From an uncultured Flavobacterium sp. (GTDB lineage Bacteria; Bacteroidota; Bacteroidia; Flavobacteriales; Flavobacteriaceae): DNA of 64,000 nt. The notes under the pieces were generated by a model. The model saw only the letters and a program-made list of their open reading frames with translations, was not told the origin of the DNA and did not search any database. The position numbers and the translations under genes are program-made. How positions within the stretch are numbered: the first letter of the stretch is position 1; every line of letters starts with the position of its first letter. The DNA lies in assembly GCF_946478785.1 (NCBI RefSeq), contig NZ_CAMLDD010000027.1, positions 1 through 64,000 of the forward strand. The letters are read 5' to 3'. This document shows positions 18,664 to 26,237 of the stretch, one piece after another.

Positions 18664-19560
18664 ATGAATTTTAATACACTCAAAACCCGCATTTTAATTG
18701 TACTTGTCCTGATAATCACAAGCTGTCAGGAAAAATTTAATGGTAAATCAGAAAAAGATTTTAAAATTTCTAAAGAAAAAGTAGAGAAAAAATTAAATGC
18801 TGACGAAAAAATTAAACTGGAAAAAGCAATTAGAGTAATCGCCCTGAAAGCAATGATTCTAAAATGGGATGAATCAAATAAATATAAAGGCAAATCATTT
18901 AATGATATAGCATTAGAACTTGTTGACGGACTTAGCTACTCATCTGTGACCGATTTAGCAGAAGATTTTTTACAAGAGCGTAATAAAAAAGAAGCCGAGA
19001 AATTATCAACCGAAATAAACAAATTAGAAAAAAAGAGAACGGCAATATTAAGTATTCAGAAACAACTTAATCTGTTTAAAATTGAATCCCTAGAGCTGAA
19101 TGAAACTGATTGGTTTGGAGAAATGTCTCCACGTTTAGAAATCGAATATAAATATATTGGAAAAGCTGATTTAAAAAGCCCTTTTGAAATATCAATTGAA
19201 CTAAAAGAAATCAACACAAAACATGCAATATCAATACAATCACATGGCTATGAAAAGGAGGATTATGTTTTAAAAACTGGTGAATCGGTATATCCAACTA
19301 TTATTCTGGAAGAAGCAAAAGAGAGAAACCCTCATATCTGGAAAATTTTAAAATATCCAATTAAAAACCCGAAGCTTTCAGACTATAATTTAGATTTAAA
19401 AATATATGTATCAAGTATCTATGCAAATGGGAAAAAGATTATAATGCCAAAAATTGATATAAAAGACATTGAAACAGAATTAAAAAACTTACAATCAGAA
19501 TACAATAAAATTTTAAAGTCCGAAGGAACTTTAGACGAATTAGAACTAACGGATAAATAA
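18664..19560 (+). CDS. Lipoprotein with coiled-coil region
   Basis: 298 aa. Signal of about 20 residues ends in lipobox ITSC. Residues 110-140 are charged and helical (LSTEINKLEKKRTAILSIQ), as is the last stretch from about residue 272, suggesting coiled coils around a central beta-rich domain (about 150-265). No known family recognised. It sits between the intact lipoprotein at 17952 and the broken gene at 19581 in the same orientation. Confidence 0.55.
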   Translation: MNFNTLKTRILIVLVLIITSCQEKFNGKSEKDFKISKEKVEKKLNADEKIKLEKAIRVIALKAMILKWDESNKYKGKSFNDIALELVDGLSYSSVTDLAEDFLQERNKKEAEKLSTEINKLEKKRTAILSIQKQLNLFKIESLELNETDWFGEMSPRLEIEYKYIGKADLKSPFEISIELKEINTKHAISIQSHGYEKEDYVLKTGESVYPTIILEEAKERNPHIWKILKYPIKNPKLSDYNLDLKIYVSSIYANGKKIIMPKIDIKDIETELKNLQSEYNKILKSEGTLDELELTDK

Positions 19561-19580
19561 ATCTTAAACCAAAAGCAACA

Positions 19581-20360
19581 ATGATATACGAACCATATTA
19601 CACCATAGACTTTTCAGTCGCAGCCTGCAATTTTTAAATTCTGATTAATGATATTCCTGTACTAACAATGGAAGCTGAAGGTCAAATCTCTAGCAATGTT
19701 CCCATTAATTATGCTATTTATAATTCTGGAGAGCAATTTATAACAGCTATTATAAAACCTATTTCAGGACAACAAAATCTACATCCTGAAGCGTCATTAA
19801 GATTTAACGTCAGGCTCTACGATGTAGCAAATAATGAATTTAAACATATAAAAGATTTTCCGGAAACAGCAGTTCAAAAAGTGGAAGAAAATCAAAAAAT
19901 TCCGTTTTTGAAAACTTCAGCAGAGTTTACAGCTGAAATCTCGTACTCATTAACCAAATGGACTGATGGCGAAAATTTAGAAGATGTAGCTAATTTTAAA
20001 GAAAAACTTATTACAGCATATGATAAATTAGCTGATCTTCTTAAAGAAGAAAAGTACAGTGAATTTGCCGAAAAAATTAATGTTAGAGAAAAAAATATGG
20101 CGACATCAATGTACCTAAGCAGCTCTGAATCTAAAGCCCGAATTAATGGTTTAATTGATGATGCTAAAAATGGCTTTAAAGTAATGCCTTTTCCTAAAGA
20201 CACAATCTTAAAATTTTATGGGTATGGTAAATTAGCAACATTCAAAAAACTAAATGGAGAGCCTGCTTTCTATTTATACAATAACGAGACAAAAGAAGAA
20301 CTTATGATTGATCAAATGTTTTATATCACAAAAGGAAAAATGGAATTTGAAATTATTTAG
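19581..20360 (+). pseudogene. Paralogue of the gene at 15469, interrupted by an in-frame TAA
   Basis: An ATG at 19581 opens 18 codons (IYEPYYTIDFSVAACNF) that match the start of the intact paralogue at 15469. They end at TAA 19635-19637, after which the same frame continues uninterrupted to 20360 (ILINDIPVLTMEAEGQ onwards). The paralogue has Glu at the stop position, so GAA to TAA explains it. A restart at ATG 19668 would give 230 aa lacking the N-terminal strands. Confidence 0.7.
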
Positions 20361-20368
20361 AAAGTAGT

Positions 20369-21025
20369 ATGAAGCAATTAATATTGATTATTGTAAGCCT
20401 CCTGATTACATCATGCAGCTCTCAAACAGATTTAGAAACATTAAAATTGACACAAACATTTCATCAACACTGGAGAATACAAAATTCGAAAAAGGATAAA
20501 AATATTGATTTTAGCCTTGTAGCTTATATAACAGAAGATATATAAAATTTTAAGTATGGAAATGTAAATTTTTCAAACCTCACAATTAAAGATGACAGCA
20601 AAAATAGTTTAATTAAATATATCAGCAGTTTATCTATTTACGTTGACAGCTTTAAATCTAACAAACTATCCGGGTTAAAATTTGAAATTAAAAATGAAAG
20701 CGAAGGGAAAAGCTTCTAAAAATATATAAAAACTAAATTAGGAAAACCTTTATTAGAGAATATATATGATAAAGACAATCAGGTTCAATCTAGCTATTTA
20801 TGGGATGACAAAAAAAACAATCAGGTAGTTTATATTAGTCAACAGACAGAATATTACAATGATCCTGAAGAAAAATTTGTTTCAACAGATGTAACCATTC
20901 TCAAAAAAGGCTTGAAAATGATCCCTTCTCCAGACAATAATCCCGAAAACATAAAAAAATTATTAGAAGAAAATCCTAATGCTTTTGATGTGTTAGAAAT
21001 TTTTAAAAATTATTTTCGAAACTAA
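20369..21025 (+). pseudogene. Lipoprotein gene with two in-frame TAA codons
   Basis: ATG at 20369 starts a lipoprotein signal (LLITSC lipobox, cysteine at residue 16). The frame meets TAA at 20543-20545 and again at 20717-20719, yet remains clearly coding to TAA 21023-21025. The part after the second stop aligns with the lipoprotein at 17952 (GKP and LWDDK motifs). No frameshift is needed. Loss of function by point mutation is the simplest explanation. Confidence 0.7.
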
Positions 21026-21106
21026 AAGTAATGAACAAATATAGGAATAGATTTGCCGTTTTGTTTTAATCTGATCTGTTGGATATAAACTAAATTTACT
21101 GTGGGT

Positions 21107-21469
21107 CTAAGAATTGGAAAAGTTAAAATTCCTGTTTTCTTCTCTTTGATTGTGTAATTTGCTTTTATACAAATCAAATTCAAAACTAAATATCTCAAGT
21201 ACAATTTCGTGGTTCAAATTCGGATGGCATAAATAAAAACCTTCTTCTAATAATCTTGCTGGAAAAGCTTCTGAAAATGGACCACAAATACTGAGGTTAT
21301 TGATAACAACAAATTTTGAATTATCATTTGTTATTTTTATTCTGAAATATCCATACAGATTATCCCGGTATTCCACATCTAAGATTTCGAAAATAAAATT
21401 CGTTAATGTGCCTTTTTTGTCTGAGAAGTAGCCTATATTTCCTAAACTTTCATTTTTTATTATTGCCAT
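21107..21469 (-). CDS. Hypothetical protein downstream of a small regulator gene
   Basis: 120 aa if begun at the ATG 21467-21469; the open frame extends upstream to 21667, but that part overlaps the 87-aa gene at 21540 and does not look like its own protein. Sequence is beta-rich (FIFEILDVEYRDNLYGYFRIKI) without signal or recognised motif. It likely shares a transcript with the upstream gene. I do not recognise the family and start choice is uncertain. Confidence 0.4.
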   Translation of the reverse strand: MAIIKNESLGNIGYFSDKKGTLTNFIFEILDVEYRDNLYGYFRIKITNDNSKFVVINNLSICGPFSEAFPARLLEEGFYLCHPNLNHEIVLEIFSFEFDLYKSKLHNQREENRNFNFSNS

Positions 21470-21539
21470 AATTACTGTGTTTTGATTTGTAACTTTGATA
21501 ATTAATCCTGATTTAGATTTGTACTTACTTCTAAAAATT

Positions 21540-21803
21540 CTATAGGTTTTTGCTGAAAATTTCTTTTCTTCGCAATGTAATGGCTGTTTCCTCATGTAAT
21601 CTTTTTTGATACAATTGAATGATTGCTTCTTCAATATCATTATTAGTATTTCTGCCATTAAAAACATGAGTGATATAAGAATTACTGAAAGGAAATCCCT
21701 TTTTGTTCCATATGGCCTTCTCTTCCAAAAGCTTTTGAACCTCCTTTGAGTAGCCTTTTTTAAAGACTTTCTTCATTTTATTCCTTTGTCCGGATGTAAT
21801 CAT
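21540..21803 (-). CDS. Small putative DNA-binding protein
   Basis: 87 aa, basic. The segment SYITHVFNGRNTNNDIEEAIIQLY (residues about 42-65) has the layout of the recognition half of an XRE/lambda-repressor helix-turn-helix (S-x-I-x-x-V-x-N-G). It is divergent from the XRE-type gene at 21930, across a region with phased ACTAC repeats. This resembles the paired repressor arrangement of phage-derived modules. Its target is probably its own promoter region. Confidence 0.55.
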   Translation of the reverse strand: MITSGQRNKMKKVFKKGYSKEVQKLLEEKAIWNKKGFPFSNSYITHVFNGRNTNNDIEEAIIQLYQKRLHEETAITLRRKEIFSKNL

Positions 21804-21842
21804 AGATAAGTTTTATTTGAATCATATAATTATTGTATTTTT

Positions 21843-21869
21843 ACTACGTATTTACTACGAAGTAACTAC
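21843..21869. promoter_or_regulatory. Three ACTAC repeats phased at 11 bp (candidate operator)
   Basis: ACTAC occurs at 21843, 21854 and 21865; the first two sit in perfect TTTACTACG copies. They lie between the divergent regulators, next to a minus-strand -7 box TATATTTG at 21872-21879. Spacing of one helical turn suggests cooperative binding by one of the two flanking regulators. Confidence 0.5.
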
Positions 21870-21929
21870 TTCAAATATATATCATTTATTGATATATTGT
21901 ATCATTTTTAATACAAAAATTTAAAAAAA

Positions 21930-22304
21930 ATGCAAACAGAAGGCGAGAGATTACGCTACTACATTGAAAGCAAGGAAGTTAACCTCAGACAGTTTTGTAT
22001 AGAAAATGATATATTATACACTTCCCTGCACCCAATTTTAATGAATTCAAGGTCTTTGGGAATGAATATTTTAAAAAAAATCATGCAGGTTTATCCTAAT
22101 CTAAATATAAACTGGGTTTTAACCGGCATGGGCGAAATAGAAATTACTGAAGACAAAAATCATGTGCTGCAAGATCCTCGTTCAGTCTATCAAAATTTGG
22201 ATCCTGGATATGAAGCTTTCCTAAAATACTTTGACAGAGAAGCCACTACTGATAAGATTATCGCAATAATCGAAAAGAAATTAGACGAGAAGAAAAAGAA
22301 ATAA
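21930..22304 (+). CDS. XRE-type helix-turn-helix regulator, phage-repressor-like
   Basis: 124 aa. Residues 5-60 form an XRE-like DNA-binding domain (LRQFCIENDILYTSLHPILM), followed by NINWVLTGMGEI, a phrase typical of Bacteroidota phage-type repressors just after the HTH. The C-terminus is a short charged helix; there is no peptidase domain, unlike full-length CI/LexA-type repressors. Divergent from 21540. It may regulate both itself and its divergent neighbours; a link to the nearby umuD is not shown by sequence. Confidence 0.7.
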   Translation: MQTEGERLRYYIESKEVNLRQFCIENDILYTSLHPILMNSRSLGMNILKKIMQVYPNLNINWVLTGMGEIEITEDKNHVLQDPRSVYQNLDPGYEAFLKYFDREATTDKIIAIIEKKLDEKKKK

Positions 22305-22335
22305 TATAGTAAGGCTATATTATTAATTAAAAAAT

Positions 22336-22776
22336 TCAGACCTTTTTTATAACATAAGTGACCATCCCCCAAATAATCAACTGGTTTTCTTCGGTCACTT
22401 TTATGGGTTTGTATTCTGAATTTTCAGGCATCAGAAACATACAGTCTTTTTCGACCTGAATGCGTTTTACGGTAAATTCACCATCGATAAAACAAATCGC
22501 GATTTTCTTGTTTTGAGGTTCCAGACTTCTATCTACAACCAATACATCCTTGTCACTTATTCCGGCATCAATCATCGAATTTCCTTTAACCCTGATGTAA
22601 AAAGTTGCCAGTGGATTTTCACTTAGTTCTTTATTTAAATCAATAGTATCTTCCATAAAATCAGCTGCCGGCGATGGAAAACCAGCCGACACACCTTCCT
22701 TTATATAAGGAGCCTGGATTTCGCTTTCAAAATCAGGCTTAAAAAACGTAAGTTTTTGTTCTCTTTTTAAAGACAT
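22336..22776 (-). CDS. umuD: UmuD-like S24 peptidase subunit of DNA polymerase V
   Basis: 146 aa, normal for UmuD. The cleavage site is Ala31-Gly32 in SAGFPSPA, where E. coli UmuD has Cys-Gly. The Ser/Lys dyad is Ser67 (KGNSMI) and Lys104 (FTVKRI), spaced 37 residues as in E. coli. Self-cleavage on the RecA filament activates the polymerase for lesion bypass. It overlaps the 3' end of umuC by 10 bp and lies downstream of it, the reverse of the classical umuDC order. Confidence 0.9.
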   Translation of the reverse strand: MSLKREQKLTFFKPDFESEIQAPYIKEGVSAGFPSPAADFMEDTIDLNKELSENPLATFYIRVKGNSMIDAGISDKDVLVVDRSLEPQNKKIAICFIDGEFTVKRIQVEKDCMFLMPENSEYKPIKVTEENQLIIWGMVTYVIKKV

Positions 22777-24041
22777 TTTATTTCAAGAAGTTTTTTAAAA
22801 TCAGTAGTATATTTAGGTGACAAATGATTCTGATTCATATTCCAGGTCAGCTTAAGATTTTGTGAAGCCAGTTTTACTTTTCGGTCTCCAATTTTTTGAT
22901 TCAGCTGGTCCATCACTTTCATTAAAGCTAAATGCTTTGGATTCTCTTCCTCAAACAATTGAAATTGCATTTTATCCTCATCAATCAATTCAGTTACTAT
23001 AACGCCAGCTTTTTTAAATCGGATGCCTTCATTTCCTTTATGCAATTTCTTCAGCAATTCTATCGCAGCATTTGAAATCGTCAATGTCGAATTGGTCGCA
23101 TAAGGCAGTGTTACGGCCCAATTAAAATAATATTTAGATGATTTAATTGTATGCCTGTCAATAACCAGCATTACAATTATGGTATGGCAGCAGGAATTTT
23201 GTTTTCGCAATTTTTCGGCACAAACAGAAGCAAAAGTAGTGACACGTTCACGCAGCAAATCAAAATCGGAAATCTGTTTTGGAAAACTTCTGGTAGTCGC
23301 AATACTCTTTTTTTGTTCTGGCAAAGGCTCTAAATCCAAAACCGATTTGCCTTCCAGTTCATATTTTAGGCGAAGACCAATAACTCCCATTTCTTTCTTA
23401 ATCCAAGCTTCGTGCTGAGGCTGAACAAAATCAAGGGCGGTCTGGATATTACGGATTTTAGCTTTCTTTTTCGTGCGGTAACCAATTCCCCAAACGTCTT
23501 CAATTTTCGTCCATTTTAAGGCTTTGATTCGTTTTTCATCCGTATCGATTACATAGATTCCTTTGGTCCTGTCCTGAAATTCCTTGGCAATTTTATTGGC
23601 TACTTTAGATAAAGCCTTGGTTTCGGCAAAGCCAATGCAAACCGGAAGCCCAACCCATTTTTGAATACGGGATTTTATTTGAAGTCCATAATCGTGATAG
23701 TCCAAAACATTCAAACCATCAAAATTCAGGAACGCTTCGTCTATACTGTAAATTTCCACATTAGGCGTAAACTGTCCCAAAATTGCCATAACCCGATTGC
23801 TCAAATCACCATACAACGGATAATTGGAGGAAAATAATTTGACATTTTTTTCTTTCACCAATTCCCTAATCTTGAATGCCGGTGCTCCCATAGGAACTCC
23901 AGCGGCTTTGGCCTCATTACTTCTGGAAATTACACAGCCATCATTGTTGGATAATATCGCAACAGGTTTTCCGTTGAATTCCGGCTGGAAAACACGTTCG
24001 CATGAAGCATAAAAATTATTACAATCGACTAAAGCATACAT
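22767..24041 (-). CDS. umuC: DNA polymerase V catalytic subunit (Y-family)
   Basis: 424 aa, full length. Catalytic motifs are YALVDCNNFYASCE at residues 2-15 and YSIDEAF at 98-104 (Asp101-Glu102). The helix-hairpin-helix region follows near 180-200 and the little-finger domain after 240. Error-prone translesion polymerase partner of UmuD. A CAAAATTA (minus-strand TAATTTTG) lies at 24046-24053, only a few bases before the ATG, so the transcript may be leaderless; no good -33 was found. Confidence 0.93.
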   Translation of the reverse strand: MYALVDCNNFYASCERVFQPEFNGKPVAILSNNDGCVISRSNEAKAAGVPMGAPAFKIRELVKEKNVKLFSSNYPLYGDLSNRVMAILGQFTPNVEIYSIDEAFLNFDGLNVLDYHDYGLQIKSRIQKWVGLPVCIGFAETKALSKVANKIAKEFQDRTKGIYVIDTDEKRIKALKWTKIEDVWGIGYRTKKKAKIRNIQTALDFVQPQHEAWIKKEMGVIGLRLKYELEGKSVLDLEPLPEQKKSIATTRSFPKQISDFDLLRERVTTFASVCAEKLRKQNSCCHTIIVMLVIDRHTIKSSKYYFNWAVTLPYATNSTLTISNAAIELLKKLHKGNEGIRFKKAGVIVTELIDEDKMQFQLFEEENPKHLALMKVMDQLNQKIGDRKVKLASQNLKLTWNMNQNHLSPKYTTDFKKLLEIKCL

Positions 24042-24208
24042 ATTGCAAAATTACATAATAGTGAGTTAAGCATTTAAATAAGGATAGTTAATTTTTATAT
24101 TTTAATCCATAAATTGCTTAAAAACAAAGATATAACCTCAAATTCACAAGTTAAACCCAGCAACCAAATCTTGTTAAAAAAAAATTACACAAATCTTCAA
24201 AAAAGAGG

Positions 24209-24236
24209 TTGCTTTTTAAAAAAATATTTACATTTG
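24209..24236 (+). promoter_or_regulatory. Promoter of the secreted protein at 24260
   Basis: TTG at 24209-24211, 17-nt spacer, perfect TACATTTG at 24229-24236. Leader of about 18 nt before the ATG. Confidence 0.7.
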
Positions 24237-24259
24237 AAATCTAAACTAATCCCTTAATT

Positions 24260-24865
24260 ATGAAAAAAATAGTATTCGCATTGTTGCTGGTTTCAGGATT
24301 TACATTTGCTCAGGACATGAAGGTCGTAAATGGAAATTTTGATTTTTTAAAAACCCAAAAAGAAGTTAATATAGAATTTGATTATAGTGACTTCACTATG
24401 ATGAAAGAGAATAAACCTGAAAAACAGTATATAGAAGAAAGAATCGCCGATTTGAATGAAAAACACAAAGGGAACGGTAATATTTGGCAAAAGAAATGGA
24501 ATTCTTCTAAGGAATTAATCTGGACACCAAAGTTTTTGGAATTAATAAACGTTGTGCTGGAAAAAGAAAAAAAAGATTTGAACTTTCAGGAAGGATTAAC
24601 TACTCCTTACACTTTAATTGTAAAAACTACATGGATCTATCCTGGCTGGGATGCGGCAATTATGAAGCAGCCTGCTAAAGTATCAACTAATTTAAAATTT
24701 GTTGAAACAGCCAATAAATCAAATGTGGTGCTGGAAATTACAAGTGAAGAAGCTCCGGGAGACCAATGGGGGAACAACTTTAGTAATGAATCCCGAATTG
24801 GAGAAGGGTATGCCAAAACAGCAAAATCACTTGCTAAACTAATTGCAAAGAAAGCTTACAAATAA
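24260..24865 (+). CDS. Secreted protein of unknown function
   Basis: 201 aa. Signal peptide of 17 residues (ALLLVSGFTFA-QD) predicts periplasmic or outer-membrane location. The mature protein has a TLIVKTTWIYPGWDAAI core and SNVVLEITSE strand, giving the feel of a small beta-rich stress or binding protein common in Flavobacteria, but no family is named. It stands alone between a strong promoter and a strong terminator, convergent with the halogenase-like gene. Confidence 0.65.
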   Translation: MKKIVFALLLVSGFTFAQDMKVVNGNFDFLKTQKEVNIEFDYSDFTMMKENKPEKQYIEERIADLNEKHKGNGNIWQKKWNSSKELIWTPKFLELINVVLEKEKKDLNFQEGLTTPYTLIVKTTWIYPGWDAAIMKQPAKVSTNLKFVETANKSNVVLEITSEEAPGDQWGNNFSNESRIGEGYAKTAKSLAKLIAKKAYK

Positions 24866-24877
24866 TATTAAAAAAAG

Positions 24878-24901
24878 AAACCCTAGTTCTCACTAGGGTT
24901 T
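24878..24901. terminator. Bidirectional terminator shared by converging genes
   Basis: 10-bp perfect stem AAACCCTAGT / ACTAGGGTTT (24878-24887, 24892-24901), 4-nt loop, A-run before and T-run after, so it works on both strands. The TAG stop of the minus-strand gene ending at 24883 lies inside the stem. Confidence 0.85.
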
Positions 24902-26136
24902 TCTTTTTGCATATTCAGTAAATAGGCCATATTCTTAATCACATGATCGTGTTTTTTCACAAACGGATTTTCTTCATTCCAGACATAACCCGCCAATACC
25001 GAACATATTTTTTCTTTCACATCAGGGTTTTCAGGCTGATGAAAAAACAAAGTCTGAAGGTTTCCGGTGTACCATTCTTTCACGTAAGTGGTAAAAACGG
25101 CAATTCCTTTTTTCATATATTCTGTAAACTCGGTTTCCCAATCCACTTCTATTCCTTTTGATTCCTTAAGATATAATTTGGCAGCCAGCATTCCGGATTC
25201 TGTAGCAAAAGCAACTCCTGATGAAAAAACAGGATCCAGAAATTCTGAGCTGTTTCCGGTCAGCGCAAACCCATCGCCATACATTCTTTTTACTGCTCTT
25301 GAATAATTTTCCAGTTTCACCGGTTCAAATAAAAACTCCGTTCCCTTAAATCTTTGGATATAATAATCAGACTTCTGAATGGCATTTTTTAAAGCTTCGG
25401 CGTTGTCTTTATTTTCTGAAAGGGAATTGATAAAATCAGTCGGCCCCACAACTCCTAAACTGGTATTTCCGTTCGAAAAAGGAATGACCCACAACCAGAC
25501 TTCGGTTTCCAGAATATCAAAAGAAATCATGGTCCCCTCCTCTCCTTCCGGCCTGTTAATATCTTTTACATGCGTAAATATGGAAGAATGCGGATCTAGT
25601 TTTGATGGCGTATCCAAATCTAAAAGTCTTGGCAACACACGTCCGTATCCGCTGGAATCAATTATGAATTTAGCGTGAATTTCTTTTAAGTTTCCGTCTT
25701 TGTCTTTTACAATCGTTTTCGAATTTTTCCCTTCAAAGGAAACTTCCAAAACTTCCGATTCAAATTCCAAATCGATTCCTTTTCTGATGACTTCCTGCGC
25801 CATTGTATTATCAAAATCAGCTCTCGGAACCTGCCAGGTCCAATCCCAGCCTTCTCCAAATTTCTGGCTAAAATCAAACACACAAATTTCTTCTCCCCTG
25901 ATAAAACGGGCACCCAGTTTTTTTTCAAAATTCATCGCATCTAAACTTTCAAAAAGTTCAGCCTCCGCAAAATGGTCCATCACTCTCGGAATAAGACTTT
26001 CGCCCACCACAAGCCTTGGAAATTTTGTTTTCTCGACTACTTTTATCTTAACATTATTCATATAAAGATAAGATGCAGAAACACATCCTGACGGTCCTGC
26101 GCCTATGATTAAAACATCCACAAACTCCTTTGTCAT
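24883..26136 (-). CDS. FADH2-dependent halogenase-like flavoprotein of the flexirubin cluster
   Basis: 417 aa. FAD motif GAGPSG at residues 12-17, FPRLVVGESLIP at 39-50, and GWDWTWQVP at 96-104, which matches the GWxWxIP-like halogenase hallmark. Lys73 in EKKLGARF lies where phenol/pyrrole halogenases place their catalytic lysine; that alignment is by eye. Some flexirubins are chlorinated on the aromatic ring, so this enzyme may act on the aryl head group or the resorcinol. Plain hydroxylase or dehydrogenase chemistry cannot be excluded. Divergent from the TAL gene across about 100 bp. Confidence 0.75.
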   Translation of the reverse strand: MTKEFVDVLIIGAGPSGCVSASYLYMNNVKIKVVEKTKFPRLVVGESLIPRVMDHFAEAELFESLDAMNFEKKLGARFIRGEEICVFDFSQKFGEGWDWTWQVPRADFDNTMAQEVIRKGIDLEFESEVLEVSFEGKNSKTIVKDKDGNLKEIHAKFIIDSSGYGRVLPRLLDLDTPSKLDPHSSIFTHVKDINRPEGEEGTMISFDILETEVWLWVIPFSNGNTSLGVVGPTDFINSLSENKDNAEALKNAIQKSDYYIQRFKGTEFLFEPVKLENYSRAVKRMYGDGFALTGNSSEFLDPVFSSGVAFATESGMLAAKLYLKESKGIEVDWETEFTEYMKKGIAVFTTYVKEWYTGNLQTLFFHQPENPDVKEKICSVLAGYVWNEENPFVKKHDHVIKNMAYLLNMQKENPSEN

Positions 26137-26237
26137 AATAGAAATGTTATCATTTATTAACTTACATTTGCCTCCATCAAAATAACTACATTTATTTTGA
26201 TAAATAAAATTAAATTAGCACAATCAAAACCTGTTTA

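Noticed and set aside
9436..21025. Complete T6SS or phage-like injection system
   Set aside because: No sheath, Hcp/tube, baseplate or ATPase gene is present; only PAAR-like, LysM and cargo-like genes, so it is at most an orphan effector island.
21470..21667. N-terminal extension of the gene at 21107
   Set aside because: It overlaps the better supported 87-aa gene and reads as low-quality, lysine-rich sequence.
22303..22322. Stem TAATATAG / CTATATTA as a terminator after the XRE-type gene
   Set aside because: AT-only stem with no T-run; too weak to call.
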